Source of the DNA: Watersipora subatra
Taxonomy: Eukaryota; Bryozoa; Gymnolaemata; Cheilostomatida; Watersiporidae
DNA length: 64,000 bases
Reading direction: 5' to 3'
Assembly: GCF_963576615.1 (NCBI RefSeq)
Contig: NC_088709.1
Coordinates: 76,304,538 to 76,368,537 of the forward strand
Shown here: in pieces, positions 34,001 to 39,100 of the stretch
How positions within the stretch are numbered: position 1 is the first letter of the stretch
Layout of the letters: every line of letters starts with the position of its first letter
The notes under the pieces: model-generated
Databases searched by the model: none
Seen by the model: only the letters and a program-made list of their open reading frames with translations
What the model was told of the DNA's origin: nothing
Position numbers and translations under genes: made by a program

Positions 34001-34806
34001 TTATATACAATGAGAGGTAATGATAGTTGCCTGCCATTTGCTATTAGCCTGGCACAATGCCAATGTATAATTTGAGTAAGCTTACTAATAAGAGCTATGG
34101 CTTCTACTGACGCTACGTCATGACTTTGTGTCGTGACCGAAAGTGTAGCATATTTGCTCCCATATACCGACATATATTGCCTAGCAAATCTGTCAAGTTC
34201 GTGCGGCCTAATTAGTAAGGCGTCAGACTGATGAACAAGAGGTTCTGCGGTCAAATCTTCTGCGATACAGAGTCTTTATTTCAAGGTTTCAATAGCTATA
34301 GCTGAAATGACACACACACACACACACACCAACTTTTAGAAATATAGCATATTGAAAAGTTTAATGGTAGGAAAGTTAGTTTAAAAGTATAGTGTTGCGC
34401 AGGGCTGAGAAGTCGTTGGAGTGTGTATTAACATATTGATCTGGCTGTCTGCCCATCTAACCTATAGCCACTACCAGTAATATGACATAAATGGTGTTGA
34501 TTTGGTCATTTGTAGCCCGAGCACTATCATCCTGGTCAGGCTTATCAAGGAACACGTCGCAATGCTTTCCTGCCTGACAATAGACAAGGACAAAGAGCTG
34601 AACGACTTCTAAGAAAGGCTTTCGAGAGACGGCTGGTCTTTACTATAGGCAGATCAGTCACCACAGGGCAAGAAAACTCTCTAGTTTGGAATGGAATTCA
34701 CCATAAGACTCGACCAAGTGGAGGTCCATCCAATTATGGGTACCCCGACCCTGAATACATGGATAGACTCATAGAGGAGTTGCGAGCTAAGGGTATTACT
34801 GACTGA
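6842..34806 (+). CDS. TRIM-Deltex fusion E3 ubiquitin ligase (spliced)
   Basis: Proposed CDS joins 6842-7065, 10038-10188, 18682-18862, 20443-20639, 22916-23086, 23173-23281, 25720-25818, 26030-26128, 26235-26614 and 34516-34806, about 632 residues (599 if only one duplicated exon is used). Intron phases are 2,0,1,0,0,1,1,1,0 and every join keeps the frame. Domains: RING (residues 22-75), a B-box-like zinc site (100-140), B-box 2 (150-190), coiled coil (195-310), linker, zinc ribbon (about 475-500), then a Deltex C-terminal domain (505-632). RING and DTC together predict a ubiquitin ligase; DTC domains of known Deltex proteins also bind NAD+ and can ADP-ribosylate ubiquitin. The B-box/coiled-coil part is the TRIM dimerisation module. 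Known Deltex proteins lack it, so the fusion is unusual. Exon joins are inferred, not transcript-supported. Confidence 0.8.
7066..8229 (+). other. Intron 1 of TRIM-Deltex gene, left part
   Basis: No coding frame recognised. Short inverted copies of 'gtctctacta' near 7127 and 'tagtagagac' near 7312 suggest a MITE-like insert of about 190 bp. The stretch around 7560-7580 ('aactagctgcattacccctg') resembles the segment at 33955-33990 and may be part of the same dispersed repeat family. Confidence 0.35.
8230..8671 (-). pseudogene. Helitron-like N-terminal remnant (tentative)
   Basis: Read on the minus strand from ATG 8671, the sequence gives MPSKKPTAQTQKQIDSGRE, then repeated 'RAETAEQT', 'RRAETAEKT' and 'RSAETTEPT' phrases broken by stops. 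Such Ala/Arg/Glu-Thr repeats precede the replication-initiator/helicase proteins of many invertebrate Helitrons. No helicase motifs follow, so this is a fragment. Alternatively it is an unrelated low-complexity repeat. Confidence 0.4.
9738..9860 (+). repeat. tRNA-derived SINE-like element
   Basis: An A-box-like 'tggttcaaatggtag' is followed about 40 bases later by a B-box-like 'gggtttgaatcc', then a T-rich tract and 'gacagacagacggac'. This spacing is that of an internal RNA polymerase III promoter. It lies in intron 1 of the TRIM-Deltex gene, in the same orientation. Confidence 0.5.
10038..10188 (+). CDS. TRIM-Deltex exon 2: first B-box-like zinc site
   Basis: Acceptor 'aactttcag' and donor GTGAGT. 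In phase with exon 1 it completes a Glu codon and reads on through QVLNVPIHSLPD, the usual linker after a TRIM RING, to a Cys-rich stretch 'YFCDVCEELAIIYCPEVEC' and 'YCPKHKK'. Together with the start of exon 3 (SHDDLMSKHK) this has the Cys/His spacing of a B-box. The exon ends in phase 0. Confidence 0.8.
10566..10912 (-). repeat. 3' LTR of gypsy element 2
   Basis: A 347 bp repeat of 18131-18471 with the same TG...CA ends. It is rich in 'cttggct' and 'cggctc' phrases. Both LTRs share the block 'ttcatcaaggtgtacaag' and the 'ccatccaccaca' end; differences include small indels, so the insertion is not very recent. Confidence 0.9.
10913..10930 (-). promoter_or_regulatory. Polypurine tract of gypsy element 2
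   Basis: Directly inside the 3' LTR the minus strand reads a run of G and A broken only at the LTR edge (plus strand 'actcccctctccccccc'). This is the expected position and composition of a plus-strand primer for reverse transcription. Confidence 0.75.
10939..12189 (-). pseudogene. Third ORF of gypsy element 2 (after pol), frame-broken
   Basis: Downstream of the integrase, four overlapping minus-strand frames (12189-11920, 11904-11713, 11794-11003, 11274-10939) appear to be one protein of roughly 400 residues broken by frameshifts. The central part has a Cys/His cluster ('GSCRICQF' then 'FHVLQHY' and 'LLHHATRQ') that could bind zinc, followed by 'LYLVDRDSWEQFC'. The last frame is a predicted helical, Arg/Gln/Leu-rich segment. 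It occupies the position of env in other LTR elements, but I see no signal peptide or membrane segment, so it is not an envelope protein. Function unknown. Confidence 0.6.
12451..13676 (-). pseudogene. Integrase of gypsy element 2, frame-broken
   Basis: Recognisable pieces in order: the H2C2 zinc-binding region ('HALAHSGMGRTVVHL', 'SCEVCQP'; 13627-13436), then the core end 'APYHPQANGIVERNNRGLR' with the catalytic Glu (13173-12991), and the C-terminal barrel 'GDWVWLTNKR...KFVGPYQVL' (12854-12558). Stops and frame changes separate them, so this copy cannot make a complete enzyme. Confidence 0.85.
14092..15309 (-). pseudogene. Reverse transcriptase and RNase H of gypsy element 2
   Basis: Three frames (15309-15058, 15054-14443, 14376-14092). 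The first has the fingers and 'FSTLDLVSGYWQV' with the first catalytic Asp. The second has 'LPFGLTSAPATFQRLM', an intact YLDD box ('LLLYLDDIFV') and 'VSYLGHIVS', running into the RNase H start. The third has RNase H motifs 'LRTDHVSLRWL' and a degraded 'NANRLSRQT'. An in-frame stop at 15055-15057 and a break near 14440 inactivate the polyprotein. Confidence 0.9.
15306..16881 (-). pseudogene. Protease region of gypsy element 2
   Basis: The frame at 16881-15976 includes the retropepsin site 'FLLDTGCTTNLINKQVFD' after a Pro/Arg-rich linker. The frame at 16049-15306 continues with 'AILGMPFF', the conserved second protease strand, then the connection to RT ('VEHSIPLKEGTRPIRQP'). The switch between the two frames near 16000-16050 marks a frameshift. 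Confidence 0.85.
16731..17639 (-). pseudogene. Gag of gypsy element 2, frame-broken
   Basis: Starts at MANKRSRSADPG (17639-17457), then continues in another frame (17438-16731) through a capsid-like helical region ('FNALQARFGLFAKQALSQF') to a zinc knuckle 'WECGQSGHVGKNCPRH'. The first Cys of the CCHC knuckle is replaced by Phe (FWEC). A stop at about 17455 splits the gene. Confidence 0.8.
17640..18112 (-). repeat. 5' leader of gypsy element 2 with near-tandem repeats
   Basis: Three imperfect copies of a 120-130 bp unit lie between the primer site and gag, each with 'gtttcttccagtagga' and 'ggagcagtgcatcta'-like phrases (around 17715-17820, 17840-17955, 17985-18030). Leader repeats of this kind inflate the untranslated region; no coding frame is recognised. 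Confidence 0.55.
18113..18129 (-). promoter_or_regulatory. tRNA primer-binding site of gypsy element 2
   Basis: The minus strand reads TGGTGTCAGAAGTGGGA one base after the LTR end. TGG plus this sequence is complementary to a tRNA 3' acceptor end (CCA), as in many gypsy elements. Confidence 0.8.
18131..18471 (-). repeat. 5' LTR of gypsy element 2
   Basis: A 341 bp partner of 10566-10912, sharing ends TGTAAA...CCACCACA and most internal sequence. Its inner edge is fixed by the primer site. Confidence 0.9.
18682..18862 (+). CDS. TRIM-Deltex exon 3: B-box 2
   Basis: Acceptor 'ttgtatttacag', donor GTGAGT, phases 0 to 1. It finishes the first zinc site (SHDDLMSKHK) and encodes B-box 2: C-S-V-H, then CRKC, CEDC, with the last His supplied by exon 4 (SRHTS). 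This Cx2H...Cx2C...Cx2C...H spacing is the TRIM B-box 2 pattern. It lies 210 bases beyond the gypsy element. Confidence 0.88.
18893..18931. repeat. Near-perfect palindrome just after exon 3
   Basis: Arms of 18 bp (TTCACAGCTGTCAATCAT and its exact reverse complement) around a 3-base centre. It starts 30 bases downstream of the exon 3 donor. Confidence 0.9.
18932..20442 (+). other. Intron 3 remainder
   Basis: No coding frame recognised. The stretch before exon 4 (about 20200-20440) is a long pyrimidine-rich tract of 'ctct' and 'ttctc' runs that provides a strong acceptor context. The remainder has no repeat I can name. Confidence 0.4.
20443..20639 (+). CDS. TRIM-Deltex exon 4: coiled coil, first half
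   Basis: Phases 1 to 0. It starts with GSRHTSAPLKKL, giving the last B-box His, and then becomes strongly helical with heptad-like Leu/Ile spacing ('KERIELLKDKVEEKKSTLL'). The donor is the non-consensus GTGATG at 20640. The exon's last 15 bases and this donor are the first copy of the minisatellite at 20625-21268; reading through meets a stop after 16 further codons. Confidence 0.85.
20625..21268 (+). repeat. 44 bp minisatellite seeded on exon 4 donor
   Basis: About 14 imperfect copies of a unit beginning 'gatgagcag|gtgatgaaat' and continuing with 'gtatgagttattacttag'. The first copy is the real end of exon 4 and its splice donor, so every later copy carries an exon-end plus donor-like GTGATG (or GTGATA/GTGATT). 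Confidence 0.9.
21269..22915 (+). other. Intron 4 remainder
   Basis: AT-rich, no coding frame recognised. Two related segments occur (around 21450-21960 and 21960-22260): both contain 'tactcattattcag', 'gattaaagcc', 'accagtaaata' and 'catgcatcg', so about 500 bp was duplicated and has since diverged. Confidence 0.5.
22916..23086 (+). CDS. TRIM-Deltex exon 5: coiled coil, second half
   Basis: Phase 0 to 0, 57 codons, acceptor 'ttttttttag', donor GTATGT. Encodes 'LKEINTLYENLEEEFNEKR' and further helical sequence with Leu/Ile at heptad spacing. It continues the TRIM-type coiled coil from exon 4. Confidence 0.85.
23173..23281 (+). CDS. TRIM-Deltex exon 6: coiled-coil end
   Basis: Acceptor 'cttgtacacag', donor GTTAGT, phases 0 to 1. 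Encodes 'VDVIRNNMQAELELNNRLAK' and a short tail ending TGLTIN. Only an 86-base intron separates it from exon 5. Confidence 0.82.
23562..24205 (+). repeat. 34 bp minisatellite in intron 6
   Basis: About 19 imperfect copies of a unit starting 'gtcatagtaatagttatg' followed by 'ttgatatagaggtact'. Not adjacent to a splice site (about 280 bases beyond exon 6). Confidence 0.9.
24206..25448 (+). other. Intron 6 middle part
   Basis: AT-rich with no recognised gene. The phrase 'attaccgaaggtttc' recurs three times with variation (near 24645, 24825, 24925), as 'aattgccgaagg' or 'aatttccgaag', about 100-180 bases apart, suggesting an old repeat. Confidence 0.4.
25449..25489 (+). CDS. Possible 41-base alternative exon
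   Basis: Sits between 'gaatatag' and GTAAAA and encodes GSFESQDSDVLKYM after a phase-1 intron, ending in phase 0. To keep frame, the next exon would have to use the AG two bases further on (exon start 25722 instead of 25720). That site exists. Skipping it also keeps frame. Support is only compositional. Confidence 0.3.
25720..25818 (+). CDS. TRIM-Deltex exon 7a (duplicated exon, copy 1)
   Basis: A 99-base symmetric phase 1-1 exon with acceptor 'gttttag' and donor GTATGA. Encodes RKKFIDAETSKIDCNTQISK then SKTIEKDGDKRP. As it is symmetric, including one, both or neither copy preserves frame. Low-complexity charged linker; no domain. Confidence 0.65.
26030..26128 (+). CDS. TRIM-Deltex exon 7b (duplicated exon, copy 2)
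   Basis: Same boundaries and phase as copy 1. Changes relative to copy 1 are Phe to Val (RKKVID) and Glu to Ala (DAATSK); the rest is identical. It may be spliced in series with copy 1 or as an alternative. Confidence 0.65.
26235..26614 (+). CDS. TRIM-Deltex exon 8: zinc ribbon and DTC start
   Basis: Acceptor 'ccttccacag', donor GTACGT, phases 1 to 0, 126 codons. The middle holds a zinc ribbon: 'IACSCCG' and 'HCIECGGLL' (CxxC, about ten residues, CxxC). The end holds the first half of the Deltex C-terminal domain ('PEGGTMISR', 'LPGYGDCGTIEIRYVIPGG'), stopping at VQG. The adjoining paralogue stops at the same residue. Confidence 0.92.
26600..27050 (+). repeat. 41 bp minisatellite seeded on exon 8 donor
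   Basis: About ten copies of a unit reading 'gaggagtatagtagtacat' followed by 'agactaagatatgtaatccata'. The first copy is the real exon 8 end plus donor ('gaggagtacaaggggtacgt' followed by 'aggctaacatatgtaatc'). In later copies the donor has decayed to GTACAT. Confidence 0.9.
27051..27682 (+). other. Very AT-rich intronic stretch
   Basis: 27250-27540 is a scramble of 'aatataatata', 'ataacatg' and 'atataatata' phrases without a strict period. No gene is seen. Confidence 0.5.
27683..28790. repeat. 24 bp minisatellite, about 46 copies
   Basis: Unit begins 'gatcacacacccgtctcatc' and ends 'atac' (late copies 'atat'). The length, a multiple of three without stops, leaves open frames of 409 and 370 residues on both strands (repeats of THPSHHTI and MMRRVCDR), which are artefacts. 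The ATAC-to-ATAT change occurs from about 28420 rightwards, mostly as a block. Confidence 0.95.
28930..29020. repeat. (TA)n-rich low-complexity tract
   Basis: Alternating 'atatat' and 'taattatatat' blocks without fixed period, between two large minisatellites. Confidence 0.8.
29114..31390. repeat. 12 bp satellite, about 190 copies
   Basis: Unit 'gctagtagacaa'. The first 470 bases mix it with an 'attagtagacaa' variant; from about 29585 on the copies are essentially identical for 1.8 kb. It makes open frames of 770, 758 and 645 residues in three frames, all repeats of four residues, none credible as protein. Confidence 0.97.
31391..33568. repeat. 25 bp satellite, about 87 copies
   Basis: Unit 'gctcgcctaacaagttagta' plus 'gacaa'. 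It contains most of the 12 bp unit of the adjoining array joined to a 14-base block, and the array ends in one 12 bp-type unit. A block of seven successive copies at about 31690-31860 carries 'cacgtt' instead of 'caagtt'; otherwise the array is almost uniform. Confidence 0.97.
33569..34204 (+). other. Intron 9 after the satellites
   Basis: AT-rich; includes a (TA)n tract at 33920-33960 followed by 'actagctgtgctaccggcg', a phrase typical of dispersed invertebrate repeats. It may be the start of the SINE-like repeat annotated next. No gene. Confidence 0.4.
34205..34330 (+). repeat. tRNA-derived SINE-like element with (CA)n tail
   Basis: 'cctaattagtaaggcgtcag' gives an A-box-like start and 'gcggtcaaatcttc' a B-box-like site about 35 bases on. 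The element runs into a (CA)9 tract at 34311-34329. Intronic, same orientation as the TRIM-Deltex gene. Confidence 0.45.
34516..34806 (+). CDS. TRIM-Deltex exon 9: DTC second half and stop
   Basis: Acceptor 'cattttgtag'-type (TTTGTAG), phase 0, 96 codons plus TGA. Continues the Deltex domain from VQG with 'PEHYHPGQAY', 'FLPDNRQGQRAERLLRKAF', 'VFTIGRSVTTG', 'WNGIHHKT' and the terminal 'GYPDPEYMDRLIEELRAKG'. All these blocks are characteristic of the DTC fold. The same-length last exon occurs in the neighbouring paralogue (47200-47490). Confidence 0.95.
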   Translation, partial: PEHYHPGQAYQGTRRNAFLPDNRQGQRAERLLRKAFERRLVFTIGRSVTTGQENSLVWNGIHHKTRPSGGPSNYGYPDPEYMDRLIEELRAKGITD

Positions 34807-34824
34807 TTACTTACTGTACTTTTT

Positions 34825-34830
34825 AATAAA
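34825..34830 (+). promoter_or_regulatory. Polyadenylation signal of TRIM-Deltex gene
   Basis: AATAAA begins 19 bases after the stop codon, implying a very short 3' untranslated region. Confidence 0.6.
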
Positions 34831-35459
34831 ACAGTAATACTGATACACAAAACAATACTTACTGAAAACCAACCATCCACTAATTTTATGTGATTTTCAT
34901 GTCATTCCAACAATTCTATCTATACGCAGGCACAACTCGGGGTGTAGATTTGAAGACCAAGAGGAAATGCACTCATTTATACAAATCTTTTTAGGAATGT
35001 TTCATACTTCATATAACATACAGTGAAAAAACAATTTTTGATAAGATTGGTAGCAGATTTTAAACTGTAGCAATAAAACAAGTGAATTAAATTTAATTTT
35101 CACATGTATACAGCATGTTTGCGGCTAGCCGACACATAGTTGGCTGCAGCCAGGGCTATTACGAATCCCATGAGTGACTCAGCAAAACTGGCAAGCCCAG
35201 TTACCTTGCAAGTCTTCTTGATAACAACTGTGAAGTAATCCACAACTATGATTAAATATATATATATATGATTAAATATATATATATGATTAAATATTTA
35301 TATATGATTAAATATATATATATATGCTTCAATATAGTTTTAAGAAGAAACTGAGGCTACCTTGTATAAAGCATACATGGCTGGCGCTGCCATAAGACTT
35401 AACTTATTGCAACATTTGGATGGGGTGTAAATAGTTGGGGACAATTTATTAGGTATTAT

Positions 35460-35542
35460 CTAGCCTGTCTTGACAAACTGTTGTTTTGCTCGCCCCTCAA
35501 CGGGGACAACTCCACAAAAACAAGTTTGTCAAGGCAGGCTAG
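35460..35542. repeat. Foldback element between the Deltex genes
   Basis: 'ctagcctgtcttgacaaact' at the left is matched in reverse complement by 'agtttgtcaaggcaggctag' at the right with one mismatch, around a 30-base centre. Flanked by 'tattat' phrases on both sides. Likely a MITE or hairpin-forming insert. Confidence 0.75.
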
Positions 35543-35807
35543 TTATTATCATACGCATCGCTTGCTGTTCACATTAGGGTCACCGACCTAACACGTGGAG
35601 CATACAAACAAGGTTTAGTCTTGCCTCTGATTGGACATCCAAGATACTTTGTTTGGGATTGGTCAATATTTCTGTATCGGTCGTGTGATGCAAGTACATG
35701 TATTGTCAAACTGATAAGCAAAGTCTGTTCGCTCCACCCCTTTTGTAAGTTTGTTCGGGTAGTTTCAAACAATAGGCAGGAATCGATTGACTTCCGTGTC
35801 TCGAGTA

Positions 35808-36140
35808 ATGAAAAGGGGCATATCAGCAGCTTTCTCCATAGATTACTTAACCTGCCAGGTCATGGCATCTTCTGTCTTCTGTCCTATCTGTATGGACTGC
35901 CTAAACAATCCAAGGACGCTGCCGTGCTCTCACCAGTTCTGTGAGGAGTGTGTGAATCAGTTGGTGTCTAGGTGCAAGTCACATCTCTGTCCCACGTGTA
36001 GAGTTCCTTTTAGAGAGGCAGAAGGCAAGCAGCCTCGAGGTGGGACAATGACTACAACAAGATCACACAACTCCCTGCCAGGGTATGAAGGATACGGCTG
36101 CATCACCATACAGTATAATATACCACCTGGTATACAAGGG
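35808..36140 (+). CDS. DTX3-like exon 1: RING and DTC start
   Basis: Donor GTAAGT at 36141. RING zinc ligands are all present (CPIC, CSH, CEEC, CPTC). The exon ends after PGIQG, exactly where exon 8 of the TRIM-Deltex gene ends after PGGVQG. Confidence 0.88.
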
Positions 36141-39100
36141 GTAAGTAATCCTATGCACGAATATGGCAAGAATAATGGACGTATCGCATTCGTATTCATG
36201 AAAGCTGTTTTCAGATCAATTGAAGGTACATTGCTGTGGGGTTGTAGCTAAATATAGCTCTCTAACTGTATATGTAAGTTGTAGCTCCATATAACGATAT
36301 GATTTTAGTTGATTCAGTGCATTAAACTAATTACATAACACAATTTACAATGGCAAAACTAGAATGGGTACAATGTTAACACAGAGCGATAATGTGTCCA
36401 AGGTTAGCAATGAGTCAAACTTGTCTATTGCTGCGCTACGGCTCATTCCGCACTGGCTATCCAATGGTAGTCATATGGTCTAGAACTCCTGACCTGGAAA
36501 CAACAAGTCGGGTTTAATTCTTATAAAAGACCAATAGTGGTAACATGAATGGTATCCTCTCTGAAACTGAGCATGTCAACAGTCGTCGAGGATACCTTGC
36601 GACTGGTATGCAACACGCTCCACCAAAATCACAGGGCTAATGCTTGTACAAAGTCGGGAAGCCTCTGCTTGTAGTAAGCTAAGCCGACACTCAATCCTCA
36701 AGGGATTGCCCATACGCAAACGACAGCCGCGTCAGGCAGCTAGTCTCACAGGACAGGTGGCCATTAGGAATATTGTACAGTACATTGATTGTCTGGGGAT
36801 TTCCCTTCGGCTGACAAACGCTTAGCCAATCAGAGGACTATCATTGCCGCACTTGCAGTCAGTGGCGGATGCAAACGTTGAAGAGGTATTTTAGTCGCTA
36901 GTCCGGTATTTCTGTAGCTTGTAGACTGGCTGTTTGTTTACAGTCAACCGGCCAGTCCTTTATAGATAGCTGATGATTAACATTATGATAATCCTAGTAA
37001 GGGAAGGCCAAACTACCAACCCCTTACAGGTAGGAATTTAACCTGTGGAAGACTTTAAAGGTTGACTTGCAACAAAATTCACATTACAGTTATTTGGTAT
37101 CAAAAGGTTCACCAAGTCTTACTCTGTTGTGTTGTAGGAGCAAAATATGTGGGAATGTGATTACAAGTTCTTAAAAGCTAAAAACGAACAGTTAATCGCC
37201 GATATCACAAAACCGCCATAGATTGGAATCTCTTTCCAAAACAGCTCAAATGGGACGTAGTTGTACAAGATGGCTTCTGTTTACACTTTCATGCAACCTC
37301 ATTCGTCGAAATAAATTCACAAATATACTTCACGCATTCAATAAAACCATGTCTATTGTTCTTACGCGTCTATTTTATCGTCATTGTAATGCTGTCACTT
37401 TCAGCACTAATTCGTTTAAATTTTTAACCTTAGCTCGCAGGAGTACATATCATTGTCTCATAAACATGGCGAGCCTGCTGGTCACCTGTAATAATCGAAA
37501 AATGCTGCAGAAATTATTCGCGAAGTATGGGTCACATGATCAGATTACGACTAGATGATTAGACCAAGCCGAAACAAAACTGTAAAATAGCGAACATCTA
37601 TGTTTGATACGTGTCTCCGGTAAAACCCGAAGTGCTTGTCATAAACTAGTGCTACGAGAAGTTTTATATTGAGCCTTTTATTGGCCTTTCAATTTACGTG
37701 AGAACATCACGTGACAACAATAACCAAATCTCATGACTACGTCAGAAAAATGAACTGATTCCAATCTATGGCGGCTTTTCGTTTTGATTACAAGCTCTTT
37801 TAAGAGCTTGTAATCACATTTCCACATATTTTGCACCACAACACAACAGAGTAAAACAGTGAATCTTTTGATACCAAATAACTGTAATGTGAATTTTGTT
37901 GCAAGTCAACCTTTAACTGTAGCTCCAAGATCTGATTGTTTAACTTTTCAACTTGCACTTATTTATTCTTGACCTTGGACCCAAGGTCAATACGTATAAC
38001 CTCCTTCTATAACCTATAACCTCCTTCTCCCTATAACTTTAACCCGTCTAATTAAGACCTTTTTTAACCTAATTCGACAAGCAAGCCTAAACGTTGCTGT
38101 TCTCGTAATAGCAGATTAATTAGCAGATTAAGGGAAGTTGTCTCATCCCTCACCCTCTGTTCGAAGGGGTTGCAACTTTAATTTTGCTTCTAGTATGAAG
38201 GGAACCACACATACCACTTTTTTCACACATGGAATGCCGAACTGAGAGAAATCGATCACCGTATCTTTTTCATGCCTGAAAGAGAAGTTGTCTTCTCTTG
38301 TGTGAAGGTTTTCGGAAAACAAAATAACGGCATTTTTGTTATTTTAACGTAATAAGCACACCGACAACCAAATTTGAATATCGAGCGATTTTTTTGTTGA
38401 ACTCGAATGGCGAAATAGGAATCGTATGGCGAGGACGAAAAGTCGTCATGTTCACTTGGAAAGCAACAAGTGGTGTAACACTGTTATTGTAACCTGAGGG
38501 TGTACTGTATAACAAGTGGTGTAACACTGTTATTGTAACCTGAGGGTGCACTGTATAACAAGTGGTGTAACACTGTTATCGTAACCTGAGGGTGCACTGT
38601 ATAACAAGTGGTGTAACACTGTTATCGTAACCTGAGGGTGCACTGTATAACAAGTGGTGTAACACTGTTATTGTAACCTGAGGGTGCACTGTATAACAAG
38701 TGGTGTAACACTGTTATTGTAACCTGAGGGTGCACTGTATAACAAGTGGTGTAACACTGTTATTGTAACCTGAGGGTGCACTGTATAACAAGTGGTGTAA
38801 CACTGTTATTGTAACCTGAGGGTGCACTGTATAACAAGTGGTGTAACACTGTTATTGTAACCTGAGGGTGCACTGTATAACAAGTGGTGTAACACTGTTA
38901 TTGTAACCTGAGGGTGCACTGTATAACAAGTGGTGTAACACTGTTATTGTAACCTGAGGGTGCACTGTATAACAAGTGGTGTAACACTGTTATTGTAACC
39001 TGAGGGTGCACTGTATAACAAGTGGTGTAACACTGTTATTGTAACCTGAGGGTGCACTGTATAACAAGTGGTGTAACACTGTTATCGTAACCTGAGGGTG

